A stretch of 64,000 bases of DNA from Syngnathus acus (lineage: Eukaryota > Chordata > Actinopteri > Syngnathiformes > Syngnathidae), in NCBI RefSeq assembly GCF_901709675.1, contig NC_051094.1:4181001-4245000 (forward strand), written 5' to 3'. The position numbers and the translations under genes are program-made. Below, in pieces: positions 1 to 10,966 of this stretch. The notes under the pieces are model-generated. The model searched no databases. It was given only the letters and a program-made list of their open reading frames with translations, and was not told the DNA's origin. Each line of letters opens with the position of its first letter. The first letter of the stretch is position 1.

Positions 1-660
1 AATGTGGTTTTGGTATGAAAAGTGCTAACAATTTTTGTGACATTTCACCTCATTTGCTTCTTAGGAATAAAAATAACATGTTGCAGCTCTTCATTTAGTC
101 ATAAAACAACTGAGCTATTAGCCTCGAAGACAATATTTAGCGCACCTGTCCAAGCGTCAAATCAAATTGCAAGGATGTCATCGCAGCTCATTTGGGTTCA
201 CTGCTGCCCCCTAGCGGATTGGCAGCTGTAAAGCAAGTCGCCTGTCTTGTGTGTAGGCACCATGAGTTTGATTCCCGCATATGACAGTGTGACCAAAAAA
301 AAAAGTATTTTAAGTGATTTGGAAAAAAGATATAGAGAACAGTGATGTTGCTATGGCAACCAGTTCAGAACAACTTGGTTTAAATTAAGTTTTGTTTGTT
401 GCCTTATTGACAAGACATGGTGAAAATGCTGATGTCATGCAGTGTTGCCAGTTTTGAAAATAAACATTGAGGCGGCTTGATTTTAGCTTTAGCGACAGCC
501 TGGTTTGAATAGCTACTTAAACATGTTGTCCTGAAGAGTGTTGCCATAGTGACATGTCATGTGCCAACCTGCTTTAAATACATTTGTTTGAAAAAAAAGT
601 GACATCATGAATAAGTGTGTGATTATAAAAGTTGTTGCCATGGCAAAAAAAAAAAAGTGT
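1..660. other. Gene-free flank downstream of sncaip
   Basis: No coding exon is recognisable. The stretch holds several GTTGCCATGGCAAC-like near-palindromes (around 350-362, 540-548 and 634-643), the same X-box-like motif that forms an array at 36.8-37.3 kb. It probably contains the sncaip 3' UTR, but I could not find a clear reverse-strand AATAAA. Confidence 0.5.
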
Positions 661-3600
661 TCACACATTAGTGCTTCTGTTCTTGTTCTTGTGCTGGTTG
701 TGTGACGTGTTGTGCGTGTTGTTGTTGTTGTTGTTGTTTGCGTTTCCGCTGAGCGTCTCCATAATAGACCTGAGCGCCCCGAAGGGCCTTTTTGCCTCCG
801 AGTTTCCTGTGGGCATGGACTCCTTGGTGGTGGTGGGTGCTGCCTTGCTAGGCTCCGCCTCCAGGTGCTCATTAAAGGTGACCCTGAGCTTGAGGTTGTG
901 TGCCGTTTTCCTGCGCGACGACGGCGACTTGAGAGCGCTCTTGGGACTTGTGGCCGCCGCCTTGGGGGGGCTGGCGGCGTCGTCCGTGGCGTCCGTTGCC
1001 TCGGAGGGGCTGAAGGCCACGCCATTGACCGGCTTGGGGATCGGCTTCCTGTCAGCCGGGGGGAGGTGCTTCCTCATTGCCAGGTGGAGGTGCTTGGAGG
1101 CGGGCTCTTCATCGTTGACTGGCAGATGCGTGGGCCTATCGGGTCTGGTAGCAGCGTCGGAATCCGATTCGCTAAGTGAACGTTGCATCATCTGCTTCAG
1201 GCGCGCCAGCTTCTGCTCGCGCTTCTCTGCCGATGCCACAGGTCCGCTCCGGCGCGGGCCTTCCCGGCTCGTACCCCCAGGCGCCGCCCCGACCCTAGAG
1301 GCATCGCAGGTGTCTTTCCGTAGCCCCGCCTCCTGACGCACCAGCCAATCGCTGTCCGCAGACGTCCCCTCCACGCTCAGCACCATCTCAGGCCACGCCT
1401 CCGTGCCAGACGGTTGACAGCTGAGAATGACACACAACTCCACTGTGTGGAAATGTTGCGTGCGAGACAGCATATGTGTGTGTGTGTGTGCGAGATACCT
1501 GGTGTCAAATTTGTTGAGTTGTTTCTGTAGTATTGCCTTCTCAGCCGCTTGTCTGCAACACACACATGCACGCATGCCCGCACGTTTGGTCACGAGGCTT
1601 CACGAGCCGGGAGTTGAATGTTTGTCGGCGTGTTTTTCCCGCACTGACTCACTCTGTGAGCTGCTTGGTCAGCTTGACAACCTGCGATGCTAGCGACATG
1701 CAGGTTTCCACGACAACCAGGTAGCGGGCGCACGGGCTGTGACCTTGACGTTCTGCCAGCTGGGAAGGTCGCTCGCCCTGCTGGTTTGGCACAGTCACGT
1801 TGGAGCCGTACTCCACCAGCGTCTATCCACACGCACGTACACACACACCATCACACTTTCAGATTGGCACGTATGGTTGGAATTTGTAAACACATGTCAA
1901 AACATACAGTATGAAGTGGAGACTGAGTGTACTTCAGCACTCCCTCCACTAGATGACAGCAGCAAACATCAAAACATCGAACCACCATCAATTCACACTG
2001 GTTTCCTTGCAATGAAGGTACACTACCAGGAGGTGGCAGTGATTGCTATGTCTACTCTTTATGTATGTGGATCTGTACTCGAGTAATATCTGTGGGATGA
2101 GCAAGAACCGATACCAGCTATCGAGTAGGCTGCTGGTACCGGCCACCAATATGGAAGGGTTAAAAAATAAATAATAATTCTGACTTTAAGTCCTCCCCTG
2201 CAGTAGTTGGCGCTATACTGCGGCAGTTTGATATCATCTGAGTCAGAAAGATGATTGTACCTGTGTACAGGTGAGGTGTCCGTACTGCGCGGCCACGTGT
2301 ACTCCTGTGTTGCCGTTTTGGTCCACCTCATCCAGGGAAATGGCCTGCTCTTGCATGAACTGAAGCAGCCACAGCAGAACCTTCTCCTACGCACACAAAC
2401 ACACAAATTGGATTCGGATGGCGACAGGAAGAGAGCGGCAGGACAGCGGGCGACCTGTCCGTAGCGAGCGGCGTAGTGTATCAAGCTGGGATGTTCTCGG
2501 CTGCAGCTCAACTCGGCGATGGCCTCCGTCTCGCTCACCATCCAACGCACGCACTCCAGGTGACCGTTCTGCGCACACGAAAGGCAAACGCTCAAGCACA
2601 ACCCGATGGCAAAAGGAGGCGGCCGCTCCCGACGGACCTTGACGGCGAGCCCGGCGGGTGTGAGCTGCTGCTGGTTGCGTTCGTTCAGTCCGTCCTCGCC
2701 CATCAGAGACGTGAGATGCTGCAGACACTCGGCGTGGCCCTGAGCCGCCGCCACGTGCAGGAGATTGTTGCCCACCTCGTCGCGGATCAGCGAAAGGTTA
2801 TCGGCAGCCAGGTGAGGCTGACGGGAAGACGTTAACGTGATGACGTCACATTGGAATAATTTGCTGTAGCAACCTCGAGGTCCGGCACAGCGGCGTGCGA
2901 GTGTCTCACCAGCAATGAGATTTGACCTTCCCTGACGATGTTGATGATGTTGTGCTTCTTGCTTTCCTCGTCCACTTCCGCTCCGCCCCCCCTTCCTCTT
3001 CCCCCTCCTCCTGCTGCGGGGCTCCACAGCTTGGCAGCGTCCTGCTTGGCCTGCAGGGGAAACAGGACGCCGGCGCCCCCTGCTGGAGGCTCCAGGCCAG
3101 GCCTCTGGTTGTGGTTTTGTGCTTCCCTGGCCGACAGCAGCTTGTCTGGGTCAATCAAGCACACATTGATATTTAGCACGTCGGGATGTCTGACTTGAAA
3201 ACATCTGTGAGTAACTCATGACAGATTCTGGACTCTCGAGCTATCTATTCTCGATGTTTTTGCAGATTCTCTCCATCTATTTATTGTATATCTACTGCAT
3301 CTATTGTAGATCTATATATCGAAGCGCTGTTACAATTTTTGCCCGAAAAGGTGAAGCTATGTTAATGAGCAGGTGTGTCCCGACCACCCATCATGGGGTC
3401 CTTACCTCCCTCAGGGAAGGAGGAGAGTGACGAGGAGCCGCTGAGCAACGAGGAGGAAGAGGACAGTGGCACCTCCTGATGATGATGGTGATGAAGATGA
3501 TGCTGCTGCTGCTGCTGCTGGAAGCTTCCTGAGGACTGAGAACGAGGAAGGTGCTGCAGGTCCGGATCCAGGGACTTGGACTTTCTCAGGTCCGACCACT

Positions 3601-5120
3601 TCAGGGGAGACAGGATGCACATCTGTACAAGGAAGAGGAGGAGGAGACGAAAGCAAAAATGAAGAGAAGATAATTTTGCTGACGAAATGCATGGCTGTCC
3701 GTGCGCGCGTGCGTGTACCTGCGCTGCCACGTTGCTGCCGTTGTCCTCGTCCTTGTTGTTGTTTTGCCGGCGCTGTCGCTCCAGCGTAGCTCCGCCCACG
3801 CTGCCTGAGCTCACCAGCCGCTTGTCGAGGGCCCTCGGCAGCGTCGACGTCTGCTGGCCGGACGGCTTGATGAACGGCACGTCCAGGATCTCGTCCATGT
3901 CCAGGTCGTAGTGCTCCAGCTCCCCCAGGACACCCAGGTTGCCCCCTTGGATCGTGCCTGCTGGAGAAAAAAAAAATGCAAACCATTTCTGAAAGACGTT
4001 TTTGAAGATTTACAATGGGTCCTTGACACTCTTAACACCACCCGAATGATCGTGAAAATGACCTGATATGCGCTATGTGTTGCTGCTTCATGTGTGTTTA
4101 CAAAAATACTGACGCTAATTTCCGATAGTCTGTCAATGGCATTTGGTATTGATACATTAGCATTAAGCTAGCAATATGTCTGAGTATTTCTGCATGCTCC
4201 ATTGCTATGCGTTGCTGTTCTTTGCCCGTTTGAGAAGTTATCACTATCGATGCTAATTTTCTCATTTATGGCAGTACATGTTAGCATTAAGCTAGCCAAA
4301 TTGGGTTAAACTTGATTGGAGTTTAAAAGTTAAATTCTCGTTGCATTTACCCGGACCCACGCCGGCGCCATCGACCATCTTCCCTCCCATCGGATCAGAA
4401 GGCAGATTGTGGTCCTTAGCGGGCGGCCTAGCGTCGCCCGCTCCTCGCTCCTGGTCTTGCTCTCGGACCTTGGCGTCCCAGCCGGCAGGCTCCTCTCTGG
4501 TCTCAGGGTGATGCTTGAGAGGGGAGACCCGCTTCACGGGACGGAATTTACTGTGCGCCTCAGTCCCAGCTGCGGGTTTGATTCCCACCATGCCCACGTG
4601 GGACGCCACGCCACGACTCCAATTGATGGATGACGCTACAGAGCAGAGAAAGAATAAAAAGAAGGGTGGAGATGAAGTGCAAAAATGGAGGAGGGAATGA
4701 AGAGTGAAGTGAGAAGGAATATGACTATATGAGAAGAAAGCTGAGTTGAAATGCAGTTCACACATATTAGCACTAGCTAACACACTAAGCAACTTTACCG
4801 GCTCTCTCCTCCGCCTGGGCATCGTTTCGTCTGGACAATTCTGGAATGTTCTTCAGAGACGAGACCGAATACTGAAAAAACACAACAAGGCTAATAAAAA
4901 CTAGAACCCAGCCGATTTAATTGATATTATGCCTTTTCAAATCAGCAAAAATCACTCCATTATTCTGCAGTCATGCCAATTTTTGCATAATGGTCAGGCT
5001 CTAATGAACACATCACAAAAATCAGGAGGTGTGTGCGTACGCGTCTGTGTGTGTGTAACTGACCACAGCGTCGTCCGAGAAGTCGATCTCGTCCAAGTCC
5101 AAATACTCAGGAACCTCCAT
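661..5120 (-). CDS. sncaip: Synphilin-1 (alpha-synuclein interacting protein)
   Basis: Twelve coding exons join in phase: 5120-5064, 4871-4799, 4635-4351, 3957-3719, 3622-3406, 3193-2910, 2817-2638, 2568-2455, 2386-2261, 1822-1653, 1552-1499, 1420-661, giving 852 aa (human about 919). The start MEVPEYLDLDEIDFSDD is the family's conserved N-terminus. The middle exons hold ankyrin repeats (NNLLHVAAAQGHAECLQHL, HPSLIHYAARYGQ, GNTGVHVAAQYGHL), followed by a coiled-coil stretch (ETCMSLASQVVKLTKQL). The C-terminus keeps LARLKQMMQRSLSESDSD, ATSPKSALKSPSSRR and the LRSIMETLSGN-polyAsn tail. Synphilin-1 is a cytoplasmic adaptor that binds alpha-synuclein and ubiquitin ligases in neurons (family knowledge). 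Fish-specific-looking Gln/His runs lie in exon 5. Its neighbour lox is also its neighbour in human 5q23. Exon 1 starts at the only ATG preceding the conserved motif; any 5' UTR exons upstream are unresolved. Confidence 0.97.
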
Positions 5121-6840
5121 CTTCACACCTCATCACCTCCACCCTGCAAGCAATATTACGTTTTCATTTTATTCATATAGCGCATTTCACAACAGCTGCA
5201 GCTGTAAAAACCCGCTTCACATAACAGAAAATAATGGAAGACAATGGAAGCTGTAAATTAAAACACAGATTAAAATACACTAGTACTAAAATACATACTA
5301 GTAATATAAAAATAGTAATATAAAAGTAGTAATGTAAAAAAAATCTAATTTGGCATTGTAGCGTTCAAACGACACCATTACCCTACATCACACACATCAA
5401 TGACAAGACTAGAATAAATGTGAAAGTTTTAACTTTTTAAAGTTTTTAGTTGTTTTGGCTGGAAAGTTGTACTTTCAGTCTGAACGTGAAGGCAACACTG
5501 GGTTTGACGTGATGCCTTCAGGGACAGTCTGAAAACATCAGACATCATATAGAACAGACAGAAATCTCCAGTTGAACCAAAAACATATTATCCGACATGT
5601 ACAAAAATTGTCATAATTAAAGTTTAGGAGATATTGAAAAACAATTGTGCTTAGTGGATTGAACTTAAATTACAAGGCAATTTTTTATAATACAAATTTG
5701 CTTCTCTTTTTTTTATTTTTTCAGGCGTATTTATCGTGATTAAAATAAGAGTTTCTTGTGCTCCTGTAATCGGCTCAATCGTGAAGAATTTGCAAAGCTA
5801 GCAGGCTAATTATTTAGCATCCAGCGACGCTAACGGATTAGCCCCCCTCTAGCTCGTTAGCGAGCCGGACAGCTGGAAAAGGAGGCGACAAGAGAAAGTG
5901 AAGCTAGAAAAAAGGAGGACTTTTAAAAGGTGCATAGATGATCAAGTGTATACATTACCTGGTCAGATGGACGGCCTGGGGCAGAGCGACTGACGGATAG
6001 GAAGCTTGAAATGCAAATGTTGTTTTTTTTCCCCTTTTTTTGCTGGTCGATGCTTGCAGCACAAAGACTTTGACATATGTCCTCATAGAGTGGCGCTGAG
6101 GAGAGAGAGAGATCACTCTCATTCCCCCCCCACATGCGGCCCACGTCCACTTGCTAAGCGCCGGTTTAAGTGTTCAAGATGATGAAATTCGTTACTTTTC
6201 ACCTCAAAAGATATTTAGAAGGCGTCAAAAGTCGAATTTTATGCCACTTTGCACGAGAACGTAACTGAACGTGGTGTTGTTTTGGTCGGTCCATATAAAA
6301 AGTATGATAAAAATAATGTTTTCTATCGATTAAAGGTCAAATCAATCATATAATAATATGATAAAGCACTTTAAATTGAAAATGAGATTTTTTTCCTCAC
6401 ACTAGCGTTAAAGCTACATAGTATTCGCAGATTGGGCCAATGATGTGAGCGTCTTCGGAATAGACGATCTTTGAGGAGGGATTCCGTTAGACGGGTTTAT
6501 TCCCTTGACAATTTAAACAATTAGCCTACAATTAAAATGAGGAAAAATACGACTCTTTCATTTATGTGCGTAGGGTTGTGCCGTTTAATAAATACAATAG
6601 TTGAACGTGAATGATGCGGAATTTAACATGTTTGGTGCGACATGCCAGTTTGCCTCCTTTCTTTCTGTAAATTTAAGGGATTATAATTACAATTTAGCTT
6701 CATGAAAGTATAATTATGGCAGTTTATGAAACTATAATTACACTACATAATGACAGCCTGTCTGTCGAAGAGACTTTCACAGAAATGCGCAGCAGTACCG
6801 CCCTTTAGTGGCCAATGTGGAAAACAACAACAACGCCACG
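5121..6840. other. sncaip upstream region, no recognised gene
   Basis: AT-rich sequence that should contain the sncaip promoter and any untranslated first exon. A SINE/LINE-tail-like stretch (TTTATTCATATAGCGCATTTCAC) sits near 5165-5190. No coding exon was recognised on either strand. Confidence 0.4.
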
Positions 6841-6960
6841 ATGAGCGGCCATCTTTAGTGACGTCATGGCAAGAAGGACTCAAGAATAGAGGCTTTGCAG
6901 CTGACGTCATCAAGCTACCCACATTAGCTTGGCGGCCATCATGGCGGTCAACTTTTCAGT
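6841..6960 (+). promoter_or_regulatory. CRE/YY1-type promoter-like head of THAP exon
   Basis: Two perfect CRE palindromes TGACGTCA lie at 6859-6866 and 6902-6909. Two GCGGCCATC motifs (YY1-like) lie at 6845-6853 and 6942-6950, the second running into ATGGCGG. The pairing and spacing resemble a housekeeping promoter directly upstream of the THAP ORF. This is inferred from motifs only. Confidence 0.45.
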
Positions 6961-7018
6961 GCCGGTCAACGACTCACACACGCTTTCTTGTTATATCTGC
7001 TGCTATTTGAGCTTAAAA

Positions 7019-7207
7019 ATGCCGGATACCTGCTGTGCTGTTGGATGTAGCAATAGACGAGGCGATAAACCAAATCTTAGCTTCTATAGATTTCCGGCGA
7101 ACATGAAAAAACGTGATAAATGGATCGCGGATTTAAATTTAATTGATGGTCATTTAAAATTCAAATTAAATACAATACAGTACATGTTGGTGTTTGTCGA
7201 TGTTTGA
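7019..7207 (+). pseudogene. THAP-domain first exon or fragment
   Basis: The ORF begins MPDTCCAVGCSNRRG and continues with LSFYRFPANMKKRDKWIADL. This is the N-terminal half of a THAP (C2CH) zinc finger: the first Cys pair spaced as CAVGC, then the conserved FYRFP and a Trp. The second half of the domain (C-x2-H and the AVPTIF box) is absent, and the frame stops at 7205-7207. THAP genes normally split this domain by an intron, so it may be a live first exon whose partners I cannot find, or a remnant of a P-element-like transposon. A weak possible donor (GATG/gtcatt) lies near 7148. The upstream sequence looks like a promoter, which favours a once-functional first exon. Confidence 0.6.
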
Positions 7208-7299
7208 AAAATGATCTGAACGTTTTTAACACCAAGTTGAATCTCAGCTCCTGAAAGATCAGCACAAAAAAAAACGTTTTACTTCTTTTTACACTTTTA

Positions 7300-9450
7300 G
7301 CTATGGCACTTGATGTTTCAGACTAAACTAGATCCTATTTGTGTAGACTGGATTAAACTGCACTGGACTAGATGAAACTAGAAAAAGGACCATAAAGGAC
7401 TAGGTTAAACTCATGTAACTCATTTAACTAATCTACACCATCTTGAACTGGAATTAACTAGATCATACTCCATTAGATTACTATAGTCTAGACTAGATTA
7501 CAATTTACATTTAATTAAACTCCTGTGAACTAGAGTAGTTTAATTCAGTCTAATCTAGATTTGACTGCAATAAACTGCGCTAGGTTAGATTAAACTAGTC
7601 CACACTAGATTAAAGTGGACTAAAATGGATCATAATAGATGGGACATGAAATGATTAAACTGGATTGGACTTTATAGAACTAGACTACACAAGATTAATT
7701 TGGACAGGACAAAAATGCACTACAATACAATAGATTGGTACACTAGTTTAAACTGGACTGGACTATTTTAAATGGAATAAATTACATCAACATGATGTGG
7801 CCCAAGTGGTTTCCTTCCTTATGTTGTGGTCTTGCATGCCGACATGTGGGCGGCGTTTCCCGTGTAGTGGACATCACAGTGGACCACGTTGTTGGCAAAG
7901 TTTGATTCCTGAACTTTTTGCTTGGGATTTACGGTCACCTGACAATCAAAACAAGACAAACATCAACGCACTCAACCATCGTACCATGTGGCTAATGTCA
8001 AGAGGACAAGTTAACTATTGTTTTCACGTTTGACTCGCTTGACTTCATGGTTTGATTGTTCTGATGTCTGAATACTGTCTTTAAAGTAAAAAAACGGAGT
8101 TGAGTTAGATTAAATACACAAGTAGATATCTAGAATGGGACAAATTGGCTGAAATTAGATTGAACTGGTCAAGTACGGATTAAACTGGATCAAACTGGAC
8201 TACACTAGTTTATACTGGTCATGACTAAATTCACGAGTTTTTATTTTATTTTAAGCAGACCTAGACAAGATTGAAATGATGTATCTTTGGTTGAATTGCT
8301 CTAGATCAAATTGAACTAGACTAGTATATACTGGTTCCGAATAAATTACACAAATATAGACTTGATCAAATTGGACAACACTAGAACCAGATAAACCTGG
8401 ATTAAATTGGTCTAGGAGACATGAATTTTTACTAGATGACACTAAATTAATCTGGTCTGAAGGACTTCGAACTGTATTCGACAATTTTCAAGGGATTTAG
8501 ACTAAATTAAATTGGACTACACTGGATTAAACTGATCTAGACTAGCTCACTGTACTACAGTAGTTTATACTGGTCTAAACAAATTTGGCTAGTGTGCCTC
8601 GATTACACAGATCTTGACCAGATTAAACTGGATTAAACCAGATTGGCCTAAAATGCAGTCCATGAAATTTGACCTGACGATTAATTTGAATTCATATGAA
8701 TTACAGTAAATCAATCTGGTCTAGACCAGATTAAATCAGACAAAACCAGATTCAATTGCACTACTTTTTCCAGCGGTAGAAGTAGAAAAATTGACCTTGA
8801 GTTTGTATCTTCCTGGAGCCACGTCGGTGATGTCGATCCACTGGCAGTCAATGTCAGCGTTGTATGTGTCGTAACAGCCCGGACTCAAACCCTGAACACG
8901 CACGCAGAGGAATGGCATGTCAGACTCTGTGTCTGAAGAAGACGTGACCAGGTGAAACGATACAATCACCTGCGTGTGCGAGGTGCAAGCGTATCTCCGG
9001 TAGTATCCCGCCTCGCAGGAAGTGTCCTCCAGGCAGAAGCTGGCCTTATGTCCTTCCGCCACCGCCTTGTTGGTGTCGGCGTCCACCAGCTCGTACAGAC
9101 TAAAATCATCCATGCTGTGAAAGTGACTGACGCAGCCCGCAGATCAGATTAGACCAGATCGAATATTTTGGACAAAACTAGTAATACTGTATATCATTAT
9201 CTTAAACTAGACTCGATTTAACTAGAATACATTCAAGCAGACTGGACCGGATTACTAAATTGGGTATGAATGGACTGAACAAGAGCAAAGGAGATTTGGT
9301 TAAACTGGAAGATAGGTGACAAACTGCGATTTGAATCAATCGATTTGAATCAATCTTCTACAGTTCACAAAGTAATTCTAAGTGGACACAATTTGGTGAT
9401 TAAACTGGACTATACTAGATCCCACCGGTCTTCCCGAGAAGCATTGTGGG
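7300..9450. repeat. Degenerate GATTAAACTGG/CTAGACT repeat field
   Basis: Short words such as GATTAAACTGGA, CTAGACTAGATT and ACTGGTCTAGA recur every 15-40 bp across the lox 3' flank and lox introns 3-5, interrupted only by the lox exons. Copies are diverged and unphased, as in an old minisatellite. The same words reappear at 49680-49930. Confidence 0.7.
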
Positions 9451-10966
9451 GTCACAACATCGGGCATATCCTCCAGTCTTCTCTACTCACTACACATTCC
9501 AACAACACTACAAAATGACCTGCGCCCCCTAGTGGCTTTATTTGTTCGTACTTGTGACAGCTGTGCCACTCCCAGGAGTACGGAGCTTTGTTGGGCAGGA
9601 AGTCAGCGGTTCCCTGGTTCTTCACACGCTGAGGGAACCTCAGCAGAACTCTCGTGTCGTAATCTCCGGCAGACCTCGCAGAACTCCGCCACAACAAGAC
9701 AAGCTAGCAGTTAGCTTGGCATTCAACACTCATGAGACTCATGTAAACTGGATTAGACGAAATAGACAAACTGAATTGAGACTAGACAAATTGTGACTTA
9801 AAGTCCTTCATTACAGCGAAAGCACTATATAAATAAATATCGTAATGTTTCAAATGGATTGAGACTGGACTATAGTACATTTTACCCTGGATTGAGGCGA
9901 TTCACTGATTCGGACTGGATCAAATTGAATCCAAGTGAATTCAAGTCGATTTTTGAGTTCAAAGCGGACAGAAGCCATTTTCCACAGGATGAAATTGTTT
10001 TGTGTCGTAGGGTAGTGTGTCTCACGAGGCCAGGCAGTTCTCCTCAGCTGCGCAGCGTAGGTTGTACATGGGAATTCTGTGGATGTAGGAGCCAACTTGG
10101 ATGTGGTATGCATCAGGAACCAGATCGGGAAGACCTGTGTGCAACAAGAAATAATTCTGCAAACTATAATCATTTCCAAACAAGATCAACGGTATTGGTG
10201 AATCAGTTGGCTTTACGTTGTTTTGTTATACTGTGGTCAGGTCAGGTCTGTTTGGTTTTGTTCAATTTGGTACACTTCACTTTCTTCAGATCAGCCCATC
10301 ATACAATCACAATGTGCCGCTTTGTGTGTATACAACTAGCACTCTGCCCCCTAGTGGACTGGAAGCCTCTTCCGAGCAAGGGGAATCATCTTGTCTGACT
10401 TTTCAAGCCATAATGATACATTTGATATCAAAAAGACATTTCTCACCATTCTGGTGGTACCTGGTTCCATACCCGTGCCAGTGTCGGGTCCATGCCCTGG
10501 GTCTGTAGTAGGAGTTGTAGTAGTTGTGGTATGGATAGTAGTTGGACATCTTGTACGGGTTGTACGGATCATCTCCGACCATCCTGTCCTCTGCAGACTC
10601 TGGTCTTGGGGTTGCACTTAGGTCCGATCTTAGTGGCGATCGCCGACGCGCTGTAGCTCGTAACTGCGCTGCCCCATGAGTCGCTGGCATCCGTGGGACA
10701 GCTGGGATTGCGGCAGAGGTCTCGTTACCTCTGCCAAGGAGCACCACACCGCTACCGGAAGAGCTCCTGCTCCGTGTAGGAGGCTGGTAGCGGGACCCCC
10801 GACTCAAGATGCTGAAGACTTGCCCGTTGTGGCGCCAAGTCAACCCCCGCGTCAACCCTCCTGTCGCCGCCTGTGCCGCATGCTGCTTCTGCTGAGCGCC
10901 GCTTCCACTTCCTGTCGGTGGAGAACAGCAGAAGAACACAAAGACGGCCACAGGAACGTACTTCAT
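7819..10966 (-). CDS. lox: Lysyl oxidase (protein-lysine 6-oxidase)
   Basis: Six exons join in phase: 10966-10447, 10134-10026, 9683-9552, 9126-8970, 8891-8796, 7938-7819, giving 377 aa. Start [14 protein letters not shown] is a signal peptide. A basic propeptide follows, then [12 protein letters not shown], the BMP1 cleavage region, and a Tyr-rich stretch. The catalytic domain shows the copper-binding WEWHSCHNHFHSM, the [13 protein letters not shown] segment with the LTQ lysine, and [20 protein letters not shown] with the partner tyrosine. It oxidises lysines in collagen and elastin outside the cell. The short propeptide and DDPYNPYK place it with LOX rather than LOXL2-4, which carry SRCR domains. 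The last exon (VTVNPKQKV to SACKTTT) is more diverged than the rest and ends without the usual SPY tail. Exon 3's acceptor has an alternative nine bases further in (GAG/GTCT). An 8.8-kb read-through of exon 5 is possible but not preferred. Confidence 0.96.

Noticed and set aside
4560-4590. GGGTTTGATTCCC, resembling a tRNA T-arm
   Set aside because: It lies inside a sncaip coding exon and no cloverleaf partner arms are present.
8736-8796. Read-through ending of lox exon 5 ([10 protein letters not shown]...)
   Set aside because: AAG/gtcaat is the expected donor, and a matching last exon (VTVNPKQKV) lies at 7938-7819. The read-through has no similarity to LOX.
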